A stretch of 64,000 nt of DNA from Lutjanus erythropterus (Eukaryota > Chordata > Actinopteri > Lutjaniformes > Lutjanidae): assembly GCA_020091685.1 (NCBI GenBank), contig CM034609.1, forward strand, positions 21,897,204-21,961,203, read 5' to 3'. Position numbers and translations under genes: made by a program. Below the pieces are notes generated by a model that saw only the letters and a list, made by a program, of their open reading frames with translations, made no database searches and was not told the DNA's origin. Positions 27,301 to 42,300 of this stretch are shown here, piece after piece; the first letter of the stretch is position 1, and each line of letters begins with the position of its first letter.

Positions 27301-30300
27301 CCCAGATCCAGCCCACGGCAGAGGCCAGACCAGTGGTTAATGGTGTTGGATGCTGTGTCGTGCTGCCTGGCCTGGTGTTGAAGCAGTAGCCCTGACCCCC
27401 AAAGCCCTTTTTCTTTTTCAGCTCATTCTGTAGCTCCCTGCCCATCTCCCTTTCACTTTGACTGTCCGTCTTTGCTTTAAAAGGACTTTGTGAAACTTGC
27501 GGTCAAGATGTCCTTGAATGTGTGGAATGATTGAAGCAAGCAATATTGCAGAGTCACCATACACGCAGGCACACACACACACACCTATATACACATACAA
27601 GATAAGGTGTTGGAGCAGCAGTACAGCTATAAAGCATCTGCAGATGATCCTCCTGCTGATAGAGATGTAATAGGACAGAATAAAAAAGAACCCGAGGCAA
27701 CAAAATCCCTGTGGATGCCCAGTTAATCTGAATTATAGATAGCTGCTAAAAGAAATCCAAAAATACGTGAACAAGTATTCACACAATGCAGCACAACATA
27801 GCTGTAAATATGTCACAGTTATCATTTATCTCGTGTCCATCCATCCCATAAGCATGTTTGTATCTCAAACCGTGTATCGAATTTTCTGACTCTTAATAAT
27901 AGATGTGTTTGCAGTAAATATTTCATGGTCGGCTGACTGAAAACACATGCCTGTCAGAGATATGGAGGTAGAGGGGAGGAGGGGACGATAGCAGGGAGGG
28001 AGAGGGGGGGTAACTAAATGGTGACGGAGAGAGAGAGTGAAATGTAATAGGCATGATTTTAACCCCCTAATTCTACCTTCATCAGGGCGCTACAGCCGTT
28101 GTTAAAGGCTTACTGTCTACATATGTTAACTTCTTTTCTCTCTTTTTCCTCTCCTCTCCCCCCTTCCTTACTGCTGCAGGGCTCTCAGGATTCGACAGGA
28201 GGACAGGAGGGATTGGTGGCCCCACCCTTTTCAGCCTTCCCCCCTCCTCCCCCTCCTCAAAATGGGCTACCAGGGACAGAGTTTGGCCCTGGTGCCATGT
28301 TTGGTGCTGGGGGCCAAGGTACAGCAGAGGTAGGGGCCGGTGCTAACGGAGCCACCACCACTACCACCTCTACCAACAACAATGTAAGCACCGTATGTTT
28401 ATTAAGTCTCAAGCAGTAGTTAAGTTATCTGACAGATGAATATTACCCCCCCTTCTTTGTGTCTCATGTCTTGAAGTTGTGAATTAATTGTTAATTATTT
28501 TTATTCAATAAAATTTAGAAAATGTCTCCACCATTTTGGTCCAGACTGAAATGTCTCGCCAAATGCTGGATGGGTTGCCACGACATTTTTATAGTCATTT
28601 GTGGTCCCAGATGATGCCCTGATTTTCCTCTAGTGCCAGCAGCACATGGACGTTTTTGTTTTTTTAAGTAAAATATTTCAAATACATTTGAATGGACCGC
28701 CATGAAATTTGGTACAGTCAGTAATGCCCCTTTCAGGACGATTTCCATAAACTTTGTGATGCCTTTAATCTCCATGTAGTGCTGTCATCATGTAAAAAGT
28801 TTGTCCAGATCTGTTAGTAGTTGTACAAAATTTGTTTTTGATCCGATAGCAAGCCATAGCAGAGCCAGGATCACCAGTGTCAGTACCTGTGATACTTTTT
28901 TATTTTATTATTTTATTTATGTACTATCATGTAAGGCAGCAACTCTGAATATGTTAGCACCAAATAATTTTCCAAACATGAAGTATTTCTTTTTACTATT
29001 ATCTGTTAATTACATGCATGTTTAAACACAGAAAGATTTTGAATGGTAAATAAAGAAATGTTTGTTGTGTGAATTATCAGTGTGTGCATACACACAACAG
29101 CAGCAGAGATGCAAATATATTAATATAAGAATGATCATGTGCCTAGTATGTTATCAAACATGTCATGGGTTAGTTTTTTTGTATCAATCCTACTGATGCT
29201 AAAATCGATGCTCAAATCAAGACTTCGTATCAGAAGCACTGATACTAAGTCTCTCAACAGTTAGACTGAAGACATCCAATCAGCTTCAACTGGACTTTGT
29301 GCTTAGTGTTAAATAGTAAGTGTTAGCATGCTAACAAGCTAAACATCAGCATGAAGAAGCAGTTGAATTTCTAATTATAATTTCATGATGATATCAATAC
29401 TATACACAAAGCGCTTTCTACATCGTGTACTCAAAGGCTATGATGGTTCCAACATTCAAAAGAGGAGGGGTTTCAACTTGTTAAAAAAGTTAGCATTAGC
29501 CCTTTGATCACCTTTACATCCCCCTCTCTCACCTTTCTCACCCCTTCTTATTTTCACTTTCTCTCCCTCCCACAGGGAAAGACAGAGGAGACGTCCCAGG
29601 GGGACGCGGGTGTACAGTGCGGTACAGGAGGCACAGGAGCAGGAGGCTCAGTGGGAGATCCCACAGAGGCCAAAGGGACCCCCAAACGCCTCCACGTCTC
29701 AAACATCCCCTTCCGCTTCCGGGACCCTGACCTCAGGCAGATGTTTGGGGTAAGAGGCTGGGAATGTTGTGGGCCTCATTTTTAACGGGATCAATAAATC
29801 AGTCTAGACACCCTGGGTCCTCCACAGCAGGGCCAGCTCACGAGGGGTGGGGTTGAGTGACCGACAAAAGAGTCAAACTAACACAAAGGAAAGACACTCA
29901 TGAGTCTTGTCTTAGTGCTTGAGGGGGGCAATTGTCTGCTATGTGTGTCAGTGTGTAAGCATGAGTGACGAACTGAGAGGAAAAATACAGGACACAGCAG
30001 AGTTCAAGGCAAAGGGACAGAGAGAAGCACGTTGAAATGTGGGATGTTGTCTTTTGTATAACAGTGACACCTAGTGCAAAGCAGTTGTAACTCACATTAT
30101 GCCAGAAGCTTCTGACTTTTCTATCAGACTGAGATCTTAACCAAGCTAAGGATCCTGAGACTAATCAAAATGTCATTTACTGCTGTTTTTGCTCTCTTTT
30201 CTCTTAAGTGTTTGCTAATATATTTCCTCAAATTTATTTGCAGCAATTTGGAAAGATTCTGGATGTAGAGATTATTTTCAATGAGAGGGGTTCAAAGGTA

Positions 30301-33300
30301 AGTGCACAGAAGACATTTGATTCCCTGAAACTACACTGACTGCAGTTCTTCCTCACTATTGACAGTAATTCCCACTTTGCATGTTATATATTCTGTGTAA
30401 ATGGAACATTTCAGCAGGCCATGTGGTCATTGAATCACACTTATGAAACTCCAATTATCTGTTAAACAATGTCAGAGTGCATGTGGAGGTCTAAGGACTC
30501 TCCTCTCTCCCTCTACTCAATCCCTTATGATGTGCCCCTCACTCTCCACCAACCTCCTTAACCTCTGCCGTGCACCACAGGGTTTTGGCTTTGTGACATT
30601 TGAGACCAGCGCAGACGCAGAGAAAGCCAGGGAAAAGCTCCACGGCACTTTGGTGGAAGGTCGTAAGATTGAGGTAATTTTCCTCTGTCTTCTCTTCTGT
30701 ACACTCTGTCTGTACTCCCATCATAATTCTGCTTGATCACTGACTGCTAGCTAGCTCCCATCCTCCCTTTAGTGATATGCTCTGATGCAGCCCACTGGTA
30801 TCCCACTCCCTGGTCCTCTGCAATATTTTTTCATTTTTAAATTTAAAAAGACTTATTTCTTCCTTCTTTGTTGTTTTCTTTTTGTGGTGGGAATGATTGG
30901 GGGTGCAAGAACACTACATAAGGCATGCTGGGTACTTATCCTCTGCAGCATTTTTTTTTTCACATTAAGCTGTTGCCTCTTCACCTTTTTTTTCCACTGA
31001 TGCGCAACTTGTAGCCACACTGATGTTACAACTTTTCCCGCAACAATTGGAATGATGTTTTGTAGTCAGCACCGGAGGGCACGAGAGGAACGCAGTGAAA
31101 GGATGATGCATGGCAGATTGCTGTCAGATGCTCTTATTTTCTTCCCTAGAGTAGAAATCCTTCTGTGTTCCCCTCTCCTGGTGCTGCAGCTAAGTGGTTG
31201 TGACAAGCTTATGGCTCCTGGTGCAACAGCAGCATGCTGGGAATCACAGCAACACTGACGCATGTTCACTTTATGGAAGTCTGGATTCTTCCCAAAGACC
31301 TGTGCACTTGAGATGTGATGTATGTAAAGTTTATGTGCGTTCAGGTTGTTTATTTTGATTTCATTCGATATTGTTTGTTTTTTAACTGAAGCATGTGCTG
31401 AGTTTTTCGAAAGCAGTTTCTCTTCTTTGTTTTAATTGGGGTTTCATCAGCCAGTCGTCCATATTGGATCTCTTGACCCATGCCACTGTAAGCCGGGATT
31501 TCTGCATGGGCTTACTGTGGTGATTTCCTTGTGGTGTGTGTCTGTGTGTGTGGGTGTGTGCGAGTCAGCTCCTGCATGATGGATGAGGCTGGCTGGACCC
31601 TTTTTTAGTTCTGTACTCTCAGTTCTGCTGCAGTGTGGTCGAGAATGAAAGACAGCCACCTGCATCCACTGGTACAACATACTCCCTCCGCCACCTCCAC
31701 CTTCAGTCAATCAGCAAGCTGAATGGATACTGATGGAGCCAATTTACTCTGCATCAGTCTCACCCCTTGTTGTCCAGTCAAAAACCTGTGTCCCTGGCAT
31801 TGCTTTAACCTGATTCTCTGTTTTTCTTCCCAAGTTTTGCATGATATCAGCCACTTGTATTAATCAGCGAGCAGTTTGTCTTTGTTTTCAGTTGTCACTT
31901 TGCATGTACTCTGTTGTACTGGTGGTGTAGTGGTGTTGGGCTGTAGCAAGTCATGTGTCAGCTGCATGGTGGGCCAGCAACAGAGAGTCTGTATAGTGTG
32001 TCTCTTCTTTCTGTCTGTTTATGGTGCATGGGCTTGAAGAGACAAAAGGCTGGCGCAGGACAAACTGTGGATTTGTGTTTATACATTCTTTCAACCGAGG
32101 AGAAAGGGCCGGACATTTCTATTTGAGGCAATGCTATCTGGCAGTTCTCCTTACTTGCAGATGTTGCTGTGTTCCTCTTGCTTTAATTGGTCGTATCATT
32201 TCAGAGTTTGTTGAACTATGTTTTCAGAGGCGAAGGTGACATTAAAATAACTGTAGGAAACATATACTTGGATAATAATTCAGAAACTCTGAAATATAGA
32301 CCATCTGTATACCATGGTTATACATAAATATTTAACTATTGTGTGTGACACTGCAGTTCACTGCTATCCACTGGCATGAGTTAAGTCGATGTAGCATAAG
32401 TGTGCATGGTTGGTATTTTACTATGGAAATATGTAGCCTAACTGAGGCAGTACTGCAGACAGCTGGATGTTTTTTCTTGCATGTTTATTTTGTATGGCTA
32501 TTTGTTGAATTAGTTTTGGTGATGGGACTGTTGACTTACTTGTTCAGTTAGCATGAAATCCGTTGCACCTGGGTGCTTCATAGTCTTGCTACAAAAAAGG
32601 CTGAACAGCTTAGTTTTTAGAGTCAGTCTTGATTGAATGATTTATACAGGTATGCTGTACATAACTTGAGTGCTGACATTTCTTATCTTGGTGCATGCCA
32701 ATGGGAGTTGGTTAGTACTTATCCTCATAGCTTAGCTGTCCGTAGTGTGCATGTGTAACTAGCTCATATGAAATAGAAAGAGAATTGTTGTGCTTAAAGT
32801 TAAACTGTACCTGTCTTTGTCTGGATTAAAACTCTGCGCTTTGAAGAAGTCAATTTCCTGTGCGCTTCCAATGTATCCATGTAAGTGGCCCAACTATGAT
32901 TCACTTTGTCTCTACTTGCTCTGTGATCCCATCTTATCACCATTCATTCTATATATAGAGTCCTATAGACCTATATATAGTTGTGACAGTGTGTATCTTA
33001 GTATGCACCCCAAGACATACACACCTCAGTGCATCTCCACCCTCTCATGGCTGTCTCTATGCGTATGCTCCTACATAAATGGTTAAGCGGTCCTCACTCA
33101 TAGCACCTCTTTGTCTTGGGCAGTAACAGTTTGGCTGTCACTGACTTGTGTTAGTTTGACTGTAGGGCACCCCATAAAGCTAATGATAGAAAATATCCCC
33201 AAACCATTAAGTCATGTGTGTGTAGTCACATATTTCATCCTTATTTTGAAGTGCATTAGGGATCCTGCATGGTCTCGTCTGTGCAGCCGCAAATCTGGAT

Positions 33301-36300
33301 CCAGGAAATCATTAAAGCTACAGTCGGTAACTTCTATAAAAATATTTTGTCATATTTGCTGTCATTATATCCTGACGGAAGTACATGAGACAGATAATAT
33401 GTGGGTTCCTATGGCTCCTCCTAGTGATGGCAATGAAACCACTGTGCCTGAACGAAAACAACTAATTAGTGACGGCGTCCAACCCAAAACATCAGTATTT
33501 GATGACCCAGGAATGACCAGTTCATTGATTGATTGATCTGGATTGAGGCTCTCATACTGAGCTGAGATGAACTGAGTGCAAATATATTAGGTAAAGAACA
33601 AAAATAACATGTTTTTGTTCTTAAGTGACGTTTTGGGTGGGAAGCTGGCTCTGATTACTTCATTTTGTTAAGGCACGGTTGATTTTTCAAATGCCATTAG
33701 CTGCACAAGGATGAGACAGAGGAACCTTTTTTTCACATATTATTTATTCCAAGTGCTACTGTCAAGATACAGTGACAGTTTCTGCAAATACAGAATTATA
33801 GTTGTATTTGAATATAAGAAACAGAAGTTTCAAATTGTAGCTTTAAGTCTGTGCTCACGCCAACTCTATGTCTCACTGATCTGACTGAGTGAGACCAGCT
33901 CTGTGTGAGCAACATCTTTTATCAGCTGGTGGTGACACAGAACAATGTTCTTGTCCAAGAAACACACTTTTAATATTTCTCTACACATTTCTCAATAAAT
34001 GACAATTTGATGGTCAAGATGTATGCTGGCTGTTATTATAAGAAACACTAACAGCTTCACTGTTTTCTCTCTGGGAATGTACGACAAAATAAAGACACTG
34101 AACTGAACTACGGTTCTTTTATTTAATCAGCACCAAACAATAAGCACTGTACAAAAGATACTGCAGGTTTACCTTGTTTTTACGTCAAACCCTCCAGGCA
34201 AGTTTCTGTTCTGCTTGCTGTAGATATATCCATAGTGTGAACTACAGTGTTGGAGGGCTGTGGCAGGGACTAAAGCACAGTACATGTCAGTGGTTGCACA
34301 CATCGCACAGAGACCATGCTAAACCCTATAGACTTCCATTCACTATCTCCCTCTGTTAGGCTGTGTGTTTGATCTGTGTGGCTTGAGTGTTCGGGGAAGT
34401 GATGGCTCCTCCGCGGCGCAGAGTTTTAGTCAGACATTTGAACGTCACAATGCAGAATAGCTGAGGTGTGTGTGTGTGTGTTTGTCATGAGGGGTGCAGC
34501 TCTGTCTGCATGCAAAGGAGAGAAGGGGGAACTGTTGAGTAAAGAGTGTCATCACTTGCATGTGTGAAAAGGATGAGAAGAAGTTGTGCCTGTGGTTCTG
34601 CATGCCTGACCACAAACTCTCTCACCAACCAATGCTGCCACCACACACACTCCTCAATGGGACACAATTGGCCTTCAGCTCACTTTGGCCTGGGCCTTAA
34701 ATCAGTCACTTTCATAAACACTATGAAGCTTTTGCATGATTTTACTCAGTAGCATTATTTCTAGTGCAAGAGACTGAATTGCTAAGAACTTGACTGTGAG
34801 TTGTTGGATGGGCGACAGCCTGAGGTGAAGGCCACCAGCTCCTTGTGTCCCAGTTTCATAGATGACCCCCTCCCCCCAACCCCTTTCTCCACCCCGGCTT
34901 TGGATTTGACTATCCGAACTTTCTGTTTCTGCATGACTTGCCCCAGAACAGACTTAATGAATGAAATGTGTGAGTATCCATGTGTGTTTGCTTTGTACAT
35001 GCGTGGAAATGTAGAAAAGGTTGCAAGAAAAGGGGAAAGAGAGTTTGCACTTTGCCCTTTCCAACCCTCGGTCTTTGTGTGTCGGCTCCGTTTCTCTCTC
35101 TCTTCCTTATTCCCTTCATTCTCTTGGTGCCAGTCAAGTTTGTCTTTCTGTCAGTTTGTATTTCGTTTGGAAATAACCTATAGCTGTTTTTCGAATGTAA
35201 ATATTCCTTTTTGCCATCATCTCTGTCTGCCTTATTTTGTTTCCATTTATTGGCATTTATTTTGTTTTCTGTCTTATTTATATTGTTTCACCATCATAAA
35301 ACCTTCAGGGTTTTTTTTTCTTTTTTGTGGTGACTGGTAAAACAGGAAATTAAAGCCACTGCGCCCACGACCAGTTTCCAAACGCACACTCTTCTCTTGT
35401 GGTCTAACTTTACCACACAGGAATGAGTCATTTCTTGCAAAATCTAACTATAATACCTCCACTTGTCCTTTTGACTGTAATAGACACAGACAGCATTTAA
35501 CCACCCTTTACAGTCCTGCTTTTATGAAGGAGGGTGGTGTGCATTTGTATCTGCTCTACTGACTGTCCCTTGGAAGTGTTCAAATTCACTGCATTTTCAG
35601 TCACTTGCTGTACATTCAGTAGGTTAGTTTTTTCTGGGATTAAGGCGACATTGTCCCATATCTCCATTCTTCTTTACCCTCTCTTTTGTTTTCTAGAGCA
35701 CCGAATAGCTTCGGATTGTTGTAACGATGCTCAGAGCTCCGTTAAGCATCGAGAGCTAGCATCCTCTTTCCCTTTTCTTCCTCTTTCCTCTCTCTCTGAT
35801 ATTCTGAGCTGTAACACTGCTGCTATCAGGTTTTTTTATTTCACATGGGACAAGCAGGGGGGGCATTTAGGTTTCTTTTGTTACTAGGATTATTTGTTCC
35901 TTTATTTATTATATTTTTTCTGTTTCCCTGACGACTTCTGTGTGTTGTTGTCAGTCTCCACGGTAACCACTCGCTGTTTCTACGGCAACGGTAAGTTGTG
36001 TACAAACATCTATCACTGAACTGATCCCCTTCCCACCCCACCCCCTGAAAATGGGCATTTAATACAGTAGTATATGTACAGTGTGCTGTGAAGTTACAAT
36101 ATTAGTCTTTGCATTTCTGCTCATCAGAATGAGTTTCATGTGACAGGCCCACACAGTGTGATGCCCTAGAAAGCTGCTGCAGTTATGTAATGTTACAGTG
36201 CACAAACACATTCTCACAGACAGGCAGACACAGTCTCTTTAAACAGATTGGATCTTTTAACAGAATTATTGTCTCCACATGCCCGTCCCCCACCATGTCA

Positions 36301-39300
36301 TTAACACCTCACTGGGAATGACCGAATGTAATCACCCTCCTCTATGCAATGACACGGCTATCCACAACCCATCTGATTAATTCTACATTGGGCTCGATGT
36401 ATATTCTATTCATTTTCTTGATTAATGGTTTAAAAAAAAAATCAACAGAAATGATATGAAGCTTTGCTCCCTGTTGCTGCCTACGATTGCTTTGAGTGAA
36501 TGCAGAACCCCCCCCCTCCCCCTGCCCCACCTGCCCCCAAGCTGCAGGGCAAATAACGCTGCTCTGGTTTTGAATTTCATTCTTTTATTGACCTGCCTGC
36601 TTTTAGCATAGTGTACATTTATCAAATAATAGCTGACTGGACATGACGTGCATTTGGTACATGAGTTAAGACGTCACAGATTGAGATGAGGAGTTTGTTC
36701 AAGCACATGTGGCTGGCCAACATCCTGACTCACAAAAGGAAACTAAAAAAAATCAGGAAGGGTCATTACATCATTGGTGCCACAGTTGAAAGCTCTTGGT
36801 GCAGTTAGCACAGTGGTGAATGGGTAGACCACTCCTTAGTCTCTCCTCTGTTACATTCACAGGTCATCAATGTGGGTCATGGAACCATGGGTTATTCAGC
36901 TAATGTTTCATGTGTTTTAAATGCACATTTTGTTAGATTAGTATGTTAATTAGATAATTTATTTGAATGGCTGCTACATTATGCTAGACTTATAATTGAC
37001 TGGAGCTTCTTATACTTATGTGATTTAGCTTAGTAATAGACAAACGTTAGTAAGTTAGCTACACTGTAATAACACTGATTACTTAACTTTGAGCCTGTTA
37101 ACTAACATTATGTACCATAATCCATACGTTTTCAAACAGAAAAAACAACCAAAAAGAAAATTCCTCCATACTTCTCATCTGGTGTAATCCAAGTCTCCTA
37201 AAGCTCTGACATGTCATTACCATTTTGTCTGAAAACTGGTCCCTATTCATTTACATTGTTTGGGAGATGCTGCAACTCCAGCAATGTTTTGTATACTAAA
37301 AAAAACTTAACCTGACCTTCAGTTACCATGAGGGTTAGTAGATAATGACTGAGTTTTCATTTTTGGGTGACCTATCCCTTTAACAAACAATGCAGCCAGC
37401 AGCTTCTGTGCGTTTTTATATACATCAGTTAGCTGTACATTGGACAAAAATTCAGCGACTCTTCTCCTACTTTGAATTGGTCATTTAATGGCTCACTGAG
37501 AATTGTCAGTTTTGTCTTTGTTTTTGTCAAATGCCACAGAGTATGCTGTGAATCTCCAGCCTCGTCCAGTAGCTGATCGTATAGTTATCACCTGATAACT
37601 TGCTAATCCGCTCTGCCACTGTGTCAGAGAAATATTGTTGAAAAAGCTTTTCTTTTCTGGACACAGAACATCAGAGAATGACAATATGCAATCCTCCAGA
37701 AATACAAACATAAAAAACATTTTTTTAATAGAATTTTGGTTTTATTTCTATGGTATTAAATTGAAGCAGCAGTTTAAATTTGTATGAAACATCTAGAAAA
37801 AATAAATTCAAAACAGTTGCGGTGCTGATTATATTTTTGACATCATATCATTGGCTGGAGGGAGGAGTGCACCAGGAATGGACCCTTCTGTCCTAAACGC
37901 CATTTTAAAGGGATACTTCACTTGCAGCTTCTTTAAATTTGTCATGGTGAGCACTTTATTTGACTAGCCATGAAAGCTGTAGTATGCCTAAACCTCTCTG
38001 GAGACCAACAGCAAATAAATGAACATGCACATTTGTAAAAGTCCGTCTGTTATTCTCTAAAATTTCTTCTTTCGGTTCCTCATCAAGGGTCATACCATGT
38101 AGATATGTCGGGTTTTAGTGTGTTTCTCCATGCATCTCCCGTAGGCTTCAATAGAACTGGCACCAAAGTCTGGCACCAAACAGAGCATTAGGACTCTCGT
38201 TTATGATTAAATAACCCTTCCTTCTTTTTTAGTTTCCTTGGCTCACCGTATTGCAGACAGCCTGGCAATGTCTTCTTTTGCAGGATTATTAAAAACGTAT
38301 CTGGATCTGTTTCATTTGGGCCTCTTGTGCTAATATATGTAAAAACAACAAAAAAAAAAATCTCTTTCAGTTGTGTTCACTTATCAAATCAACCAGGGTT
38401 GTGTAACCATATGCATTTCTGAACCGATATGGGGTTTACCTTACTGTTTTTTGGGTCTTTATTATGCTGCCATTTTGTTTTTCTCTTTTGGTTTGGTTTT
38501 CTTGTAGTGGATTGTCTGTGTACTAGTAGTTGTAGTAGTAGTCGTAGTCGTAGTGTACTGGTCTTAGTTTGTGACACAGTTCTAATGCCTGGCATACTGT
38601 CTCATGTTTATTTGATTTCTCCTTTTTTGGGAATGAGGATTTCTCTCTCTCTGTCTCTCTCACTCTCTCTCTGTTCCCTCCATCCTTTGGTGCTCTGTTT
38701 CTCAACCCACCACATATAATGAGATTTTCAGGAGAATGGTCACCAAATCTAATTGCTTTATTTGAATGATGCACCTTGGGATATATGTTTTGTTTTCAAC
38801 AGTAATTGTTATTAGTTATTTTTTTGTGTTGCTCATGTAAACTTTCTCCCTTGTTTTCTCTTTGTCTTCACTCCATCGTTACGTTCTCCTGTTCTTTTTT
38901 TTTTTGTATATGGACTGGCTCTGTCTCTTTACCTCTCACCTGCATCCCTTCCTCCTAACTTATCTGTCCCATCTTTGTCTCGTATGTGTTTGATGTGGGA
39001 GTGCTGCGATTGTTTTGATTGGTCTCTATGCTGCATCCGACGCTTGCTGATTGGCTGAATTTTTTACTTTTTTTGGTTTGTTACTCACTCTTGGTCATGT
39101 GATGCGCCCATATTTGGCTGCGTGTAATTTCTGTGTTATACGATTATTAATTTTGTCAAACAAATGTTTTTGCACCCCCTCTTTCTCTCCCTTGTATTAT
39201 TATTATTTTTTGAATATTTCGTTTTAGGTATGTAAACCCCACAAGTTTGGTTTCATATGGAAATGTGACTTCATTTGGTCCGGGTTTGTTGTTCAGGGAG

Positions 39301-42300
39301 GGCAAAAGTGGGATGAAAAAGGCTGAATGTTATTAATCATTAACACCTTGAAATTTGCCTTCCATATTCTGATGATTTGCATGTGTTTTCATTGATTGCA
39401 CATGACACAAACACAGGTATATACATATATTGCACACACACACAGCATTGGGCTAAACTCTTATTATCATTATATAACTTCTACAACTACAAATCCAGAC
39501 AAAACTTCACTCTGATGCAAAAAATGTTGTCATTAATTTGATTCATTAACTCTATTTACATTTCAAAATGTCTCAGCTCAGACACCTGCGGACAGTTGCG
39601 CCAGTTAGCTAGCCAGGCTAGGCTAATTGAATCATTTGCCACTGACCTTGTCATTTGCAATGAGGGAAAAATGAGGTAAACCTCATTTCCATTTGAATGA
39701 AGCTCGGCAGATAAAGAACATGACTCACTGAGAGAGGCAATGCGAGTGGAACTCTAGGCCTTAATGGTCTTCTAAATGGGCATGCAAGCGTGTATGCGCA
39801 CGCAAGCACTCTCATTCTCCCATCTCTCCGTCTTTGTCTCTCTCTCTCACACACACACACACACACTCCCCCTCATCAAGCCAAAAGGTCATTAATCTTT
39901 ACACCACCAGTCAGATGCAGAGCTTCAGCAGCAACACTCAGACAGTATGGGTTATTACAGAGAGCCACAATCTCCTTCTCTTAAAGCCCATCAAAGGAAG
40001 ATGAGGATAGATCAAGGGACCGCAGTGTTAGCCTTTGAAGCTCAGAGAGGAGATTATCAGCCATCTTGGATTGAAAACCTAAGCATTAGAAATGTCGGCC
40101 AGCATGCACAGAACATGTGCACACACCTAAAAAAAAAATCCACAGTACTTTCACCTGTGCATGCCAAAAAACAGTACAGCTCCGTCTCATTGCTGTGTCC
40201 CCACCCCCTTTATTTATAGCCATAGCAGCAACGTAACCAATGTCACCCATGGCAGCCCTTAAATCTCTCCGCAATGAATCTCCAAGTCTCTACTGAGCAA
40301 CTTGCTTTTAATTGCATGGTGACTAAAAATCCCCTTAACAATCTGCTTTTACATACAAACATAAATCACTGCAGCCATGTCATAAGTACAGGGGTTTACA
40401 TTTTGGACAACTGATTTGATGACATTTATCTTTTTTTCCATTCAGCAGAAATAGATTTATTATAAAAGTGAGTGCAGAGTTTTGCACGCAAAACCAACAG
40501 AAAGAGACTGAATTCTTTATCAGAAAATAACCCCCTGGGAAGATGTTGCTGCATTGTCACATCCATGTTGTTTCTGGACAAGCAACTTTAAGCCTGGTGT
40601 CAAGTTTGTATTTTCAGGTTATGTAACAGACAGATTATGTAGTAACACTAGTACTCATTTTAATGATCCAGTAACTGTACACAGATATTAACATTGTCGA
40701 CCACAGAGATGCTTTGAGGTGTACAAAAGACAGAGGCAAGCATTATATAGCACATAACAGCACAAATGTTGAAAGTGAAAAACACAAAACAAAACCATAG
40801 ACAGTATATCAGCCTCAGCCTTTAGTACTCTGTGTTTGAGTCTGTGCTGTACTTTAGTTTCCAGTGTTGAGTTGTTGTATCTGTGTCTTTGACCGTCTGC
40901 TCCTCCGTCCCTAGGTGAATAACGCCACCGCCAGGGTGATGACTAACAAGAAAATGGTCAGCCCCTACCCTAACGGAGAGGCTCTCAGCACACTGCCCTA
41001 CGGTAACCGCCACACCAACACACACTAATAATGAAGCGTGGTCCGCCTAATGAGCCAAACAGCATAGGTACACAGACGTAGGCAGGGTGAGCTCCACGAT
41101 ACAGCCACAGCACTTCCTCCCTGTAGACCACATTATGTAAGGCCAACGGCAAACCGATTCCATGCAGTTTATTTTTGTTACCACCTACCAGCCATGATGT
41201 CAGCTGATTTTAAAACTGAGCTCACATTCTTCAGATCAAGTCGACAGAGTGCACAAGAGAAGGAATTATTATTTTTTAGAAGGGACATCATAAAGACTCA
41301 CTGGATGATCATTTACATCCACTGGGTGTTAGCTAGCAGCTAGCTAGCTGTCATTCATACTTACTTTTATTCATTCTTAACTGACCCTTTTAATGCTTTT
41401 AATGACAGCGATAGCTGTGACCTGAGGCATTATGTTTTCAGGTTGTTCATTCATCTGTATGTGTCTGGCACATTCTTGTGAACACAATATCTCAAGAACA
41501 CCTTGAGGGAAAACCGTTACGCTTCACTGGGACTCAAGTTCAAACTGATTAGAATTTGGAAGTCAAAGGTCAAGGTCACTCTGACCTCTCAGAACATTTT
41601 TTGGCCATAACTCAAGATTTTATAGGCTAATTATGACAAAATTACACAGAAATATCAAATAGGATAAAATGATGAAGTGATGACATTTTATATTCAAAAG
41701 GTCAAAGTTTGGCGAAGGTATACAACCACGAAGCACTATTGTCTAATGTTTTTACCTCCATTACCACACTGTTGTATTATTAAACAGTTTTCATTTGCTT
41801 AAATATAATGACAATTTCAATGGTGAAATCATATGTTACTTTACAGCTATAGTTGGTAATTATTATAAAAACCTTTTTGTCATATTTGCCTAAACTGTCG
41901 CTGTGTTCTGACAGTAGTACATGAGTCAGGTAAAATTTGAAAAAAAAAAATCAGGTTCCTCTGACTCCTCTTAGTGCTTCTAATGGCAGTGAGTCCACCA
42001 AGGCTGCACAAAAACAACAAACCAGAGCCAGCTCTCAAGCCAAAACGTCACTCAAGAGAACCCCTCAAAATATTTTGTTTTTGTTATTTACCGAAATTAT
42101 GTTCACAGAGCAGAGGAGAGATAAGTGACAGGTGTCAGCGTATGGGCTAGCACCCAAAATTCAGCAGCAGTGGTCATATTTCTGCAGAGGCACAATGTTG
42201 CTGCTAGGTGCATATAAGGGAAACACTGATTATCATTACAACTGCGTTTTACTATCTTGCTTATAACAACATTGTAGTGTAGCACTGTTTATAAACTGTA

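Larger units (their letters stand above)
13082..28179 (+). other. rbfox2 intron 2
   Basis: A 15.1 kb interval that also contains the internal first exon near 17.4-17.56 kb. Much of it is transposon-derived: 13428-13540, 15455-15825, 18676-19232, 19780-20640, 21434-22186, 23450-23915, 23930-24240, 25698-26615. Simple repeats are at 14137-14175, 18331-18371 and 18572-18585. No other coding exon is supported. Confidence 0.6.
30674..40914 (+). other. rbfox2 intron 6
   Basis: A 10.2 kb intron inside the RRM coding region. It holds a complete TIR element (33312-33846), two other MITE-like pieces (37160-37384, from 37897), pyrimidine-rich tracts, and a complex stretch at about 39885-40090 that might be conserved. 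No coding exon is supported. Confidence 0.55.

Noticed and set aside
33111-33536. 141-codon frame near 33.1-33.5 kb
   Set aside because: Overlaps the left part of a MITE (33312-33846) and has no recognisable domain.
34801-35340. 179-codon open frame in rbfox2 intron 6
   Set aside because: Composition is Cys/Phe/Ser-rich as expected from T/C-rich intron; no domain, no splice continuity.
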